A stretch of DNA of 64,000 nt from Microcoleus vaginatus PCC 9802 (GCA_022701275.1 CP031740.1:4227001-4291000), one strand, 5' to 3'. Positions 52,440 to 62,039 are shown, numbered from the stretch's first letter. Numbers and translations: made by a program. Notes: generated by a model not told the origin, from the sequence alone.

Positions 52440-55232
52440 ATGAGTCAAAACGATCAACCTGTTCCTCGGTTAGATTTAGCTCCCAAACTGAAGCGTTCTC
52501 TTTCCTTGTGGAATCCTTTAGATTACCTGCGATTGTTATATTGGGTGTTTTTCTTTCCTCAAGCTGTGCGGTGGTATGAGTCTACTTTTGGGGGGGAATC
52601 TAATTTACAAGACGCCAAAACCTGGCGAGAGAAATGGGAGTGGTTGCGTCAAAATCCTGTCAAGCGTCAGTTGATTTTGCAAGCCTTGGTGTTCATACTT
52701 ACTATCCCTATAGGTTTTAATCTACTTCTTGAACACATAGGCGTTCCTATCAATTGGTTCGGCGTGCTGTGGGGCGTGGCGTTGGGCGTGGCGTTGGGCG
52801 TGTCGGGCGTTGAGGATGACGTGGGGTTGGGCCTGGGGTTGCGCGTGGCGTCCGGCGTGGTGTGGGGCGTGGTGTCCGGGGTGGGGTTCGGCGTGGCGTC
52901 CGGCGTGGCGTCCGGCGTGGTGTTGGGCGTGGGGTCCGGCGTGGGGTTGGGCGTGGGGATGGGCGTGGTGTTGGGCGTGGCGTCCGGCGTGGCGTCCGGC
53001 GTGGTGTTGGGCGTGGGGTTGGGCGTGGTGTTGGGCGTGGCGTCCGGCGTGGCGTCCGGCGTGGCGTTCGGCGTGGGGATGGGCGTGGGGCTGGGCGTGG
53101 GGTTGGGCGTGGTTTCCGGCGTGGGGTTGGGCGTGGTTTCCGGCGTGGCGTTGGGCGTGAGGTTGGGCGTGGGGTTGGGCGTGATTTCCGGCGTGGCGTT
53201 CGGCGTGGCGTTCGGCGTGGCGTCCGGCGTGGTGATCGCACGTCCTGAAAATTGGCTTTTCGCTTTACCGTCTACCTTACTCCAGCATCAACAGCAAAAT
53301 AGACCATTTCCTCACATTACCCCACTTCCCCTTCCCTACCTGTCTTCTCAAATAGCTAATTGGCTGAGGCGAGATTGGGAAACAGGATTGCACAACATTG
53401 ACGAACTACTAAAATTTACCTTTCAGTTTATCCCTGTTATTCAAGCTGTAAATCGGGTACTAGCAGAGACACCAAAAGACCAACTGATCTATCGCGTCGC
53501 TCAATTATCAGAATCTCCTGATGATTGGAAGTTGGTGCGTTTTGCTTCAACTTCTCTAAGTGAAGTAATGAAGTCAGAAGCAGTAAGAGGTTTGTTTTTC
53601 ATCCTACCTTATCCACAACAAATTCAAGCTCGTTTTCAAACAGAAATTCGTTTAAATACTCCTGCCCGTGCCTCTGCCGCTGGTTTCTGGTATCTCCACG
53701 AGCAAAAACCAGACAAAGCCACAGAAGCTTTCGCTGTAGTGCGAGATCTGCTTTATGGAGAGGAAATGTTTACCTTAGCGCAGATTCTCACAGATTTTCA
53801 CCAAACAGCAGAACTAGCCGAGATTGCTTCCCTGAAGCTACCTGCTTCCCCAAATGCACCTCTGCTGCGTGGCACTACTTGGGAAGCAATTGCTTCTCTA
53901 CGGCGGGTAATTGCCGATGTTCAAGTCGTCGAGAATAGCGTATCTCGTTCTGCCCGTTCCCTTGCCCTCAACCGAGCATTAGGTGAACTTGAAACTATCC
54001 TCAAGAGTCCAGATATTATACCACAATGTGAACGCAATTTAATTATTAAAACTGCCAAAAAATGGCAACAAATATTACTGCAAGTGACCGGGAAAATCGG
54101 AGATATTTCGATAACTCAACCAGTCAGTATCCCCTATATAATTGGCGATCCAGTCCAAGGCAATCTATTTGTGGGCCGCGAAGACATCATCAGACAGCTA
54201 GAGGAGTTGTGGGTAAAAGGCAATCAGCTTCAATCTGTGGCTCTCTACGGTCATCGGCGGATGGGAAAAACTTCGATTTTGTTGAATGCTAGCAACTGCT
54301 TAGGCTCAAAAGTACAGGTGGCTTATGTGAATTTGCTGCGGGTAGGAGATTGCTCTCAAGGAGTCGGCGAACTGCTAATATTCATTACCGATGCCATTGC
54401 CAAAACTGTCAAGATTACACCTCCTGCCGATCGCGATTTACTCGATTTACCCTATCTCACTTTTGGCCGCTACATCGAACAAGTAGTAGCAAATGTAGAA
54501 AGTGGATTGATCGTTGCTTTAGACGAGTTTGAAAAAATTGAAGAATTGATAGACGCTGGGAACATCAATCAAGATTTGATCGGTTTTTTGCGAGGGATGG
54601 TGCAAATGAGTTCTAAAATTGCCTTTGTTTTTGCCGGATTGCACACCTTGGATGAAATGACCGAGGATTATTTCAATCCTTTTTTTGCTAGCATTATCCC
54701 CATCCGAGTAGGTTTCCTGAGTCTAGGTGCAACTCGCCAAGTTTTAGCCAATCCCGATGATGATTTTCTCCTCGACTATAAACCAGAAGCACTCGATCGC
54801 ATTTATGAACTAACTCATGGCCAACCCTACCTCACGCAATTGGTAGGATTTCTGTTAGTCCGCCTCTACAACGACCAAGTATTTGAAATCGGACGCCCCC
54901 GCGATCCAATGTTTACACTAGAAGACGTAGCAACTGTCATCAATGACCCGGAATTTTTCAGCAGAGGTCGCTACTATTTTACAGGAGTTTGGGGTCAAGC
55001 AACGCAAGGCGCATCGGGACAACAGGAGATTTTAAAAGCCTTAGCACCTCACTTAGAAGGGATGAATCTCGACAGGCTGAGTCAAGAAACAGGGATGGAT
55101 GAGACAAGTTTACAGGAAGCACTAAAAACTCTCGAACGCCACGATGTGGTTCGAGAAAGTGATGGTTGCTACAGTATTACTGTCGAACTATTCCGCCGCT
55201 GGGTTCAGATGTCATTGGGAGGGAAGGGATAG
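52440..55232 (+). CDS. Membrane ATPase with Gly-Val-x-x repeat domain
   Basis: 930 residues. Residues 1-107: soluble and one hydrophobic segment (ILQALVFILTIPIGFNLLL). Residues about 108-265: nearly uninterrupted GV[AVG][SLFM] tetrapeptides, about 39 of them, with a small gap at SGVEDD; a Gly every fourth residue makes glycine-zipper helices likely to cross or pack in membranes. Residues about 280-570 are helical. The C-terminal part is an AAA ATPase: P-loop GHRRMGKT (Gly604-Thr611), Walker B IVALDEFE (Asp695/Glu696), then a winged-helix-like end (LDRLSQETGMDETSL). It is probably a sensor/effector in which the ATPase controls the membrane domain (inference). Confidence 0.85.
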   Translation: MSQNDQPVPRLDLAPKLKRSLSLWNPLDYLRLLYWVFFFPQAVRWYESTFGGESNLQDAKTWREKWEWLRQNPVKRQLILQALVFILTIPIGFNLLLEHIGVPINWFGVLWGVALGVALGVSGVEDDVGLGLGLRVASGVVWGVVSGVGFGVASGVASGVVLGVGSGVGLGVGMGVVLGVASGVASGVVLGVGLGVVLGVASGVASGVAFGVGMGVGLGVGLGVVSGVGLGVVSGVALGVRLGVGLGVISGVAFGVAFGVASGVVIARPENWLFALPSTLLQHQQQNRPFPHITPLPLPYLSSQIANWLRRDWETGLHNIDELLKFTFQFIPVIQAVNRVLAETPKDQLIYRVAQLSESPDDWKLVRFASTSLSEVMKSEAVRGLFFILPYPQQIQARFQTEIRLNTPARASAAGFWYLHEQKPDKATEAFAVVRDLLYGEEMFTLAQILTDFHQTAELAEIASLKLPASPNAPLLRGTTWEAIASLRRVIADVQVVENSVSRSARSLALNRALGELETILKSPDIIPQCERNLIIKTAKKWQQILLQVTGKIGDISITQPVSIPYIIGDPVQGNLFVGREDIIRQLEELWVKGNQLQSVALYGHRRMGKTSILLNASNCLGSKVQVAYVNLLRVGDCSQGVGELLIFITDAIAKTVKITPPADRDLLDLPYLTFGRYIEQVVANVESGLIVALDEFEKIEELIDAGNINQDLIGFLRGMVQMSSKIAFVFAGLHTLDEMTEDYFNPFFASIIPIRVGFLSLGATRQVLANPDDDFLLDYKPEALDRIYELTHGQPYLTQLVGFLLVRLYNDQVFEIGRPRDPMFTLEDVATVINDPEFFSRGRYYFTGVWGQATQGASGQQEILKALAPHLEGMNLDRLSQETGMDETSLQEALKTLERHDVVRESDGCYSITVELFRRWVQMSLGGKG
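52761..53237 (+). repeat. 12-base tandem repeat coding Gly-Val-x-x
   Basis: About 39 copies of a 12-base unit of the type GGCGTGGCGTCC / GGCGTGGGGTTG / GGCGTGGTGTTG. The strand is extremely G-rich and C-poor. Repeat number should vary between strains by slippage or recombination; 12-base units keep the reading frame. Two further plus-strand frames and one minus-strand frame remain open across it for the same reason. Confidence 0.9.
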
Positions 55233-55306
55233 TGAGTTATCCCTTTGAGTATTCGGCGCTTGAAACCAATCCTACACAAACTTTCGTCCGAGTAGAGGGG
55301 GACTAA

Positions 55307-55486
55307 GAGACAAGCTATAAAATTAATATTACTATTAGGCCCAATATTTACATTATTGGCGGCCCTAATGGTTCAGGCAAAACTACAGTTTTCCAGAGAT
55401 TGTTACCTAATTTTTTAGATCGACATAATTTCTCTCATATTGCTTTTCAGATACATCGACCCTGGTTTTTTCAAATAAGCCCGTGA
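55307..55486 (+). pseudogene. Truncated zeta-toxin-like P-loop ATPase gene
   Basis: From 55340 the frame reads PNIYIIGGPNGSGKTTVFQR and goes on to stop at 55484-55486. GGPNGSGKTT is the Walker A of zeta-toxin/predicted-kinase proteins, and PNIYIIGGPNG is the usual opening. No ATG is left and the frame ends about 50 codons on. Only the 5' part remains. Confidence 0.6.
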
Positions 55487-55803
55487 AGCGCAGCTATCCC
55501 CTAGGGCATCGCCCAACCTCACACCGAAGTCATCAAATAACCAATAACAAATAAAAAAACTATTGTCAACAGTGTTTTTTCGGAAATATTAAAGCTTAAA
55601 TAAAAATTGCTACTGAGATTGGCGAAATATAGCACTTTGTTCCAAGTATTTGAAAATGCTAAGTTAATTAAAGATTTTATAAAAGTGACCCATAAGTCTT
55701 TACATTGTCGATCGCAATTTTGTTATTCTATTAGTAAGTTTCATTCGAGCGACTGAATTTTTGTACTCCAGTCCTACCCCTAAACAGAACGGCAGTTTCC
55801 ACA
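55487..55803. other. Gene-free spacer before the UDP-sugar genes
   Basis: AT-rich, no gene, one plain promoter region presumed for the decarboxylase gene; I found no named motif. Confidence 0.5.
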
Positions 55804-56742
55804 ATGAGAATTTTAGTCACAGGCGGTGCGGGTTTCCTCGGTTCCCACCTAATCGATCGCTTAATGGCCCAAGGACATGAGGTAGTCTGCCTGGATAATT
55901 TCTACACCGGGACTAAACGCAATATCCTCAAATGGCTGGACAACCCGTATTTTGAGCTGATCCGCCACGACATCACGGAACCGATTCGGTTAGAGGTAGA
56001 TCAGATTTACCATTTGGCCTGTCCCGCTTCCCCGATACACTATCAGTACAACCCTGTCAAGACAATTAAAACCAACGTCATCGGCACGATGAATATGCTG
56101 GGGCTGGCTAAACGGGTGAAAGCAAGATTCTTTCTGGCTTCCACTTCCGAAGTGTACGGAGATCCTGACGTACATCCACAAACAGAAGATTATCGTGGCA
56201 ACGTTAATTGTATCGGAATTCGCAGTTGCTATGACGAAGGGAAACGAGTAGCTGAAACCTTATCTTTTGATTACCACCGTCAAAATGGGGTAGACATTCG
56301 AGTTGTGCGAATCTTCAATACCTACGGCCCTCGGATGTTGGAAAATGACGGCAGAGTAGTGAGCAATTTTATTGCTCAAGCTTTGCGGAATCAACCGCTG
56401 ACAGTATACGGCGACGGTTCCCAAACACGGAGTTTTTGCTACGTTTCTGATTTGGTGGAAGGATTTATTCGTTTGATGAATAGCGACCAAATCGGGCCGA
56501 TGAATTTGGGGAATCCCGGTGAATACACTATTTTAGAACTGGCAGAAAAAATTCAAAATATGATTAATCCAGGGGCAGAAATTATCTTTAAACCGCTGCC
56601 GGAAGACGATCCAAAACAGCGACAACCGGATATTACTCGTGCTAAAACTTGGTTGGGGTGGGAGCCAACTGTGCCGCTGGATCAAGGTTTAGAGTTGACT
56701 GTGAAAGATTTTCGCGATCGCATTGAGGGAAACCAAAAGTAA
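55804..56742 (+). CDS. UDP-glucuronate decarboxylase (UXS, SDR family)
   Basis: 312 residues. Converts UDP-glucuronate to UDP-xylose with bound [12 protein letters not shown] Rossmann motif at residues 7-15, catalytic Ser/Tyr/Lys region with STSEVYGDP and [11 protein letters not shown] (YxxxK), and IFNTYGPRM. Cytoplasmic (no membrane helix). Next to a UDP-glucose dehydrogenase gene that supplies its substrate, so the pair makes UDP-xylose for polysaccharide synthesis. Confidence 0.93.
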   Translation: MRILVTGGAGFLGSHLIDRLMAQGHEVVCLDNFYTGTKRNILKWLDNPYFELIRHDITEPIRLEVDQIYHLACPASPIHYQYNPVKTIKTNVIGTMNMLGLAKRVKARFFLASTSEVYGDPDVHPQTEDYRGNVNCIGIRSCYDEGKRVAETLSFDYHRQNGVDIRVVRIFNTYGPRMLENDGRVVSNFIAQALRNQPLTVYGDGSQTRSFCYVSDLVEGFIRLMNSDQIGPMNLGNPGEYTILELAEKIQNMINPGAEIIFKPLPEDDPKQRQPDITRAKTWLGWEPTVPLDQGLELTVKDFRDRIEGNQK

Positions 56743-56795
56743 AGACTCAGAGAAGGGGAGACTGGGAAAGTGAGAGAGGGGAAAAATCTTCCTTA

Positions 56796-56863
56796 TTCCC
56801 AATTCCCAATTCCCAATTCCCAATTCCCAATTCCCAATTCCCAATTCCCAATTCCCAATTCCC
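56796..56863. repeat. Heptamer repeat (TTCCCAA)n
   Basis: About nine to ten uninterrupted copies of TTCCCAA between the two sugar genes. Its reading frame continues into the dehydrogenase frame, but the true start is after it. Confidence 0.9.
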
Positions 56864-56904
56864 GATTGCCATCTGATTTTTTTACTAACTTTGAGGACAT
56901 TTGT

Positions 56905-58293
56905 ATGCATGTTTGCGTCATCGGTACAGGATATGTTGGCTTAGTCACCGGCACTTGTTTGGCCCACATCGGCCACCACGTGATTTGCGTAGACAACAAC
57001 GAAGAAAAAGTTAAATTAATGAAGTCTGGACAGTCGCCTATTTTTGAACCCGGACTGTCTGAATTAATGTCCTCTGCATCTGCGTCAGGCAATCTAGAAT
57101 TTACTTCGGATTTAGCAGCAGGAGTCTCTCACGGGGACATTTTGTTTATTGCCGTGGGGACGCCTCCTTTGCCTACTGGGGAAAGCGATACTCGCTACGT
57201 GGAAGCGGTTGCTCGTGGAATTGGAGCTCACCTCGACGGCGATTACAAAGTCATTGTCAATAAATCTACGGTGCCCATCGGTTCCGGGGACTGGGTGCGG
57301 AGGATTGTTCTCGACGGTTTGGCGGAACGTCAAAAAACTCAAACCAATGACATGGCTACGGGTGAGGAAGTAGCCGCAAAAAAAGGTGTGGTATTTGATG
57401 TAGTTAGCAACCCGGAGTTTTTGCGGGAGGGGTGTGCTGTTTTCGATACTTTTAATCCCGATCGCATTGTTCTCGGCAGCAACTCTCGGCGGGCAATGGA
57501 TATGATGCTACAGTTATACCGGCCGATTGTCGATCGCAAGTATGCAGAAAATCCGTCTTTGCCGGAGGTTCCTGTGGTGATGACTGATATCAGTTCAGCG
57601 GAGATGATTAAGTACGCAGCTAATGCTTTTTTGGCGACGAAGATTAGCTTTATTAATGAAGTGGCTAATATTTGCGATCGCGTCGGTGCAGATATTACCC
57701 AAATATCGAAAGGTATCGGTTTAGATTCGCGGATTGGTGGCAAGTTTCTGCAAGCTGGCATTGGTTGGGGCGGTTCTTGTTTCCCCAAAGATGTCTCAGC
57801 TTTAGTTCACACTGCTGAGGATTACGGTTACGAGGCGCATTTGCTGAAAGCGGCAGTGGAAGTAAACGAACGCCAGCGGTTGATTGCTATTGAAAAGTTG
57901 CAGCAAGTTTTGAAGATTCTCAAAGGTAAAACAATCGGACTTTTGGGTTTGACTTTCAAGCCGGATACTGACGATTTGCGGGATGCTCCAGCGCTGAATT
58001 TAATCGACAATTTGAATCGGTTGGGAGCGAAAGTTAAAGCTTACGATCCGATTGTTTCTCAAACTGGGATGCGTCACGGTTTGTCGGGAGTTTTGGTAGA
58101 AACCGATCCGGAAAGACTGGCTGATGGTTGCGATGCTTTGGTGTTGGTGACTGACTGGGAACAGTTTCGTAATTTAGATTACGATAAAATGGCCAAGTTG
58201 ATGAATCATCCGGTAATGATTGATGGCCGCAATTTCTTAGACAAGAAGGCTTTAGAAGCGGCTGGTTTCCAATATGTGGGTATTGGAAGGTAA
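56905..58293 (+). CDS. UDP-glucose 6-dehydrogenase
   Basis: 462 residues. Oxidises UDP-glucose twice to UDP-glucuronate using NAD+. [10 protein letters not shown] at the N-terminus, catalytic Cys in [10 protein letters not shown], Lys in [13 protein letters not shown], and the C-terminal Rossmann fold [18 protein letters not shown]. Start at [12 protein letters not shown] (56905), since the open frame upstream is only the heptamer repeat. Co-directional with the decarboxylase gene; 162 bases lie between them. Confidence 0.94.
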   Translation: MHVCVIGTGYVGLVTGTCLAHIGHHVICVDNNEEKVKLMKSGQSPIFEPGLSELMSSASASGNLEFTSDLAAGVSHGDILFIAVGTPPLPTGESDTRYVEAVARGIGAHLDGDYKVIVNKSTVPIGSGDWVRRIVLDGLAERQKTQTNDMATGEEVAAKKGVVFDVVSNPEFLREGCAVFDTFNPDRIVLGSNSRRAMDMMLQLYRPIVDRKYAENPSLPEVPVVMTDISSAEMIKYAANAFLATKISFINEVANICDRVGADITQISKGIGLDSRIGGKFLQAGIGWGGSCFPKDVSALVHTAEDYGYEAHLLKAAVEVNERQRLIAIEKLQQVLKILKGKTIGLLGLTFKPDTDDLRDAPALNLIDNLNRLGAKVKAYDPIVSQTGMRHGLSGVLVETDPERLADGCDALVLVTDWEQFRNLDYDKMAKLMNHPVMIDGRNFLDKKALEAAGFQYVGIGR

Positions 58294-58323
58294 AGAAAAG
58301 TTTTGAGTAGAATCTCTATTTCG

Positions 58324-58346
58324 TAGGGTGCGCCTCGCGCACCTTA
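58324..58346. repeat. GTAGGGTGCGC hairpin repeat
   Basis: GTAGGGTGCGC-CTC-GCGCACCTTAC forms a stem of GGTGCGC/GCGCACC. A variant is at 22992-23014. Placed between convergent genes, it may terminate both. Confidence 0.55.
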
Positions 58347-58397
58347 CATTTATCTTGCTGGTGGCCAACAATCGCGGGTTTACTCGCCCCGACTGCT

Positions 58398-58868
58398 TTA
58401 AAAATTTTCCATCAAGGCTTTTTCTTGGGCGTAAACATCTCGTAGCTGTTGCAGTGCTGAGGCAGAAATTACCGATTTAACTGTAGCTACTAATTTGCCC
58501 CACTCAAGCAAGCTGTCAACTGAAACAGCGGCTTTGAAGTTATACGTATAGAATTTAGTCCAAAATTCTGGTGCTTGTGTCCGTTTCCAGCGTTTGTACC
58601 ATGCGACAAAATCTGGAGCACAGGGCGCTTTTACTTCTAGGATGGGCGGAAAATCGGCGTAGCTGACAAATCGACTGAGGCCTTTGGCATGAACGTACAC
58701 CACGTTGTGGCAGCATTCGATCCGGTAGATCTGTTCGGGTGATATGTTGAACAGGAGTGCCACTGTTTCTTCGGTGACAAATCTCGATCGCGGATTGACG
58801 ATCGACGATTTGTGAATAATTTTTGATGCGCCGATCGCTGACGATCTTAGCTGATTTTCTGATATCAT
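58398..58868 (-). CDS. Hypothetical cyanobacterial protein
   Basis: 156 residues, soluble. ETVALLFNISPEQIYRIECCHNVVYVHAKG is a well-formed domain start, and AWYKRWKRTQAPEFW and a helical C-terminus follow. I recall no functional family. The first 28 residues are basic and may be linker. No neighbours hint at function. Confidence 0.6.
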   Translation of the reverse strand: MISENQLRSSAIGASKIIHKSSIVNPRSRFVTEETVALLFNISPEQIYRIECCHNVVYVHAKGLSRFVSYADFPPILEVKAPCAPDFVAWYKRWKRTQAPEFWTKFYTYNFKAAVSVDSLLEWGKLVATVKSVISASALQQLRDVYAQEKALMENF

Positions 58869-59034
58869 TGTAGTTGCATCTGGTGGTGGTAGCTAAATCT
58901 ATCTCTGCTAAGTGCGATCGACAGAAATTATCTGTCGGGATTAATTTTAACTGGCGATCGTCTTTAGTTTGCAGACCGGGGGCGATCGCTTTTTGATATA
59001 TTATACTAAATCCAAAATTTTGTAAATAGTGAAT

Positions 59035-59253
59035 ATGAGCAAAGGCTTAGTCAGGTTGCGGGTTCGAGAGTTGGCTGCCGAGAAGGGATGGACGCTCAAG
59101 GAAGTTGCGGAGCGATCGGGCGTGGGCTACAGTACCATTAGCAATTATGCTCGTTCTCAGGGGATGGCAATGGTTGACTTTGCAGCAGTCCACAAGCTGG
59201 CTCGAACTTTTGATGTGATGATTGAGGATTTCGTGGTAATCCTCGAAAAATAG
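59035..59253 (+). CDS. Small XRE-type HTH regulator
   Basis: 72 residues. Cro/C1 HTH: VRELAAEKGWTLKEVAERSGVGYSTISNYAR with recognition helix YSTISNYA. A start at the ATG 59035, six bases after a GTG in the same frame, is preferred. Single-domain repressor or antitoxin-like; lies 125 bases upstream of ppk on the same strand, but linkage is not shown. Confidence 0.75.
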   Translation: MSKGLVRLRVRELAAEKGWTLKEVAERSGVGYSTISNYARSQGMAMVDFAAVHKLARTFDVMIEDFVVILEK

Positions 59254-59378
59254 TTGAAAGTTTTGCCTAAATTCAATGTTTGAGCGATCGACCAAAGGCA
59301 GATGCGAACAAATTCTTTAACCTACAATACTAATTCAAAGATGCCATCAACCGAGCCTCCCAAAGACTCCCCCCAACC

Positions 59379-61562
59379 ATGCCCAAGCCAAAAAAGACCC
59401 CCGCCAAAACCTACACTGAAATCAACCTCAGCGATCCTCAATATTACTTCAACCGAGAACAAAGCTGGCTAGAATTCAACAACCGGGTGCTCCACGAAGC
59501 CCTCGACCCCCGCACGCCCCTCCTAGAAAGGCTCAAATTTCTCGCTATTTTTAGCTCCAACCTAGACGAATATTTTATGGTGCGCGTGGGCGCCCTCAAA
59601 CAACAAGTACACGCAAAAGTCAGCAAATTAACCTCCGACGGTCGCACGCCCCAACAACAGCTAGATGCCCTGAACAAGCGGCTTTTGCCGATGGTTACTC
59701 AGCAGCACTCGTATTTTGAGCAAACCCTGCGGCCGAAACTAGCAGCAAGCGAAATCTACATTCTCGACTACATTGACCTCAATCAAGAACAGCGCAATTA
59801 CTTGCACCGCTACTTCAAAGAACAAGTATTTCCCGTACTCACTCCCCTAGCAGTTGACCCCAGCCACCCATTCCCCTACCTTTCCAATCTCAGCCTCAAT
59901 TTAGCAGTAGTAGTCAGAGACCCCGACACGCGCGAAGAATTGTTTGCCCGCGTCAAAGTCCCGCAGGTTTTGCCGAGGTTTCTGCCCCTGCCGGGGGATT
60001 TGCAGTGGCAGCAGAGGGGCAAATCTCCTGTTTGGACTGGCGTGCCCCTAGAACAGGTGATTGCCCACAATTTAGAAGCTTTGTTTCCGGGGATGGACGT
60101 TGAGGAATATCACCCGTTCCGCATTACTCGCAATTCCGATTTAACGGTGGAGGAAGATGAGGCAGAGGATTTGCTGCTGGCAATAGAACAGGAGCTCCGC
60201 AAGCGCCGGTTTGGAGGTTCTGCGGTGCGGATGGAAATTCAAGCGATTATGCCGCCTGCGCTGCGAGATATGCTGATGGAAGAGCTGGATCTCGGCGAGC
60301 AAGATGTTTACGTCGTAGAGGGGCTGCTAGGCCTCAAGGATTTGATGTCTTTTGTGGGGCTGCCAGCGCCGGAACTGAAAGACCCGCCTTGGACTCCGGT
60401 TGTGCCGCCGCGCTTGCGAAACTCGGAACCGGCAAGGATTTTAGATAAATCGAGGTTGGATGCTGAAGATGGTGAGGATATTTTCACGACCATCCGGCAG
60501 GGGGATTTGATGTTGCACCATCCTTATCACTCGTTTGCGGCGACGGTACAGCGGTTTATTACTGAGGCGGCGCACGATCGCTCCGTGTTAGCGATTAAAA
60601 TGACTTTATACCGCACTTCTGGAGATTCGCCGATCGTCAGCGCCTTAATTCAAGCAGCGGAAAACGGCAAGCAGGTAGCCGTTTTAGTAGAACTCAAAGC
60701 TAGGTTTGACGAAGAAAATAATATTAATTGGGCTCGCAAGTTAGAACAAGCTGGAGTCCACGTAGTTTACGGTTTGGTGGGACTCAAAACCCACACCAAG
60801 ATTGTGATGGTAGTGCGTCGCGAGGACGGGTACATCCGCCGCTACGTCCACATCGGCACCGGTAATTACAATCCCAAAACAGCGGGACTATATACCGATG
60901 TGGGTTTGTTGAGTTGTCGCGAGGATTTGGGATCGGATTTGGCGGATTTGTTTAATTATTTGACTGGTTATTCGCGGCAGGTATCTTATCGCAAATTATT
61001 GGTGGCACCTGTCAATATGCGCGATCGATTTTTAGCTTTAATCCGCCGCGAAGCCGAATTCTGCCGCTTGCAGGCCGAAGGCCACACCGGTAGCTGCGGC
61101 CGCATTGTCGCTAAAATGAACGCTTTAGTTGACCCTCAAATCATTGTTGCTTTGTACGAAGCTTCGCAAGCGGGAGTTAAAATTGATTTGATTATCCGGG
61201 GGATTTGCTGTTTGCGTCCCGGCGTTGAAGGTGTTAGCGAAAATATCCGAGTTATCAGTATTATCGGTCGCTTTTTAGAGCATTCTCGGATGTTTTATTT
61301 TTTCAACGGTGGCAACGAAGAGGTGTATATTGGTTCTGCTGACTGGATGCAGCGCAATCTCACCAGACGGGTTGAGGCCATAGTTCAGGTGGAAGACCCG
61401 ACAATTGCCATGGAATTGCAAGAAATTTTGGGAGTAATGCTGGCTGACAACCGCCAAGCTTGGGATTTGCAGCCGGGAGGACACTACTCTCAGCGACGGC
61501 CGCCTGCTAATTGCCCAGAAGTGAGCTCTCAGCAAATTTTGATGGATATGGTGATGAATTAG
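59379..61562 (+). CDS. ppk: Polyphosphate kinase
   Basis: 727 residues. Makes polyphosphate from ATP reversibly, membrane-associated. N-domain NREQSWLEFNNRVLHEA, head domain, then the two catalytic C-domains with phosphohistidine region YVHIGTGNYNPKTAGLYTD and IRGICCLRPGVEGVSENI. Family length about 690-730 residues fits. Start at MPKPKKTPAKTYTE, with AACTAATTC-type upstream and no strong ribosome-binding site. Confidence 0.95.
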   Translation: MPKPKKTPAKTYTEINLSDPQYYFNREQSWLEFNNRVLHEALDPRTPLLERLKFLAIFSSNLDEYFMVRVGALKQQVHAKVSKLTSDGRTPQQQLDALNKRLLPMVTQQHSYFEQTLRPKLAASEIYILDYIDLNQEQRNYLHRYFKEQVFPVLTPLAVDPSHPFPYLSNLSLNLAVVVRDPDTREELFARVKVPQVLPRFLPLPGDLQWQQRGKSPVWTGVPLEQVIAHNLEALFPGMDVEEYHPFRITRNSDLTVEEDEAEDLLLAIEQELRKRRFGGSAVRMEIQAIMPPALRDMLMEELDLGEQDVYVVEGLLGLKDLMSFVGLPAPELKDPPWTPVVPPRLRNSEPARILDKSRLDAEDGEDIFTTIRQGDLMLHHPYHSFAATVQRFITEAAHDRSVLAIKMTLYRTSGDSPIVSALIQAAENGKQVAVLVELKARFDEENNINWARKLEQAGVHVVYGLVGLKTHTKIVMVVRREDGYIRRYVHIGTGNYNPKTAGLYTDVGLLSCREDLGSDLADLFNYLTGYSRQVSYRKLLVAPVNMRDRFLALIRREAEFCRLQAEGHTGSCGRIVAKMNALVDPQIIVALYEASQAGVKIDLIIRGICCLRPGVEGVSENIRVISIIGRFLEHSRMFYFFNGGNEEVYIGSADWMQRNLTRRVEAIVQVEDPTIAMELQEILGVMLADNRQAWDLQPGGHYSQRRPPANCPEVSSQQILMDMVMN

Positions 61563-61868
61563 TCAGTAGCCAGTAGTCAAATTTGCAGTTAGCAGTTGTC
61601 CGTTCTTGTTAGCTATTAAGCTGTACAGCATTTAATTTACACTTTGAGAGCGGGTTCTGGCGGCCAACCCACAATATTTTTAGTAAACACAACTATAGCA
61701 ATCCTTGCAGGATTTGTGGGATGGGCTTCTAGCCCGTCCCTCCCAGTTGTGGGATGGGCTAGAAGCCGATCCCGACTAGAAACCCAAACCACGTTTATAA
61801 CTGACGAAAGGATTGCTATGTGCAAATTAAATGCGCGACAGGTTAGCCGACTACTGACTAATGACTAC
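61563..61868. other. Spacer with a MITE-like element downstream of ppk
   Basis: Mostly the element at 61694-61819; the rest has ACTGACTAATGACT-type repeats. Confidence 0.6.
61694..61819. repeat. MITE-like element, terminal repeat TATAGCAATCCT (copy 2)
   Basis: TATAGCAATCCT at 61694-61705 and AGGATTGCTAT at 61809-61819, with two internal GTGGGATGGGC units. Same family as 31652-31744 but 126 bases long, with an internal duplication. Confidence 0.7.
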
Positions 61869-62039
61869 TTAACTATTAAAAGTACGCTTGAATTCTTCTA
61901 AGAGATCGTCAATTTCTTCGATCGCCTGAGCCACATCTATTCTCAGGGCTCCCAAGTCCGATCGATCTAACAGCCGCAGGAGGGATTCCCGCTTGCTCTC
62001 GATCTGTGCTACGCGCTCTTTGATTGTTTGTGCATCCAT
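61869..62039 (-). CDS. Small acidic coiled-coil protein
   Basis: 56 residues: MDAQTIKERVAQIESKRESL then SDLGALRIDVAQAI and an acidic end EEIDDLLEEFKRTFNS. Heptad pattern suggests a coiled coil. Good coding signal, a GC-rich frame among AT-rich surroundings. Unknown function; convergent with ppk. Confidence 0.55.
   Translation of the reverse strand: MDAQTIKERVAQIESKRESLLRLLDRSDLGALRIDVAQAIEEIDDLLEEFKRTFNS

Noticed and set aside
52750..53248. Long open frames on the minus strand and in two other plus-strand frames
   Set aside because: They are forced by the 12-base repeat inside the ATPase gene; translations are monotonous Arg/Pro/Thr or Trp/Ala strings with no start context.
56770..56904. 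Longer N-terminus for UDP-glucose dehydrogenase
   Set aside because: The extension translates the TTCCCAA heptamer repeat; the family N-terminus starts at 56905.
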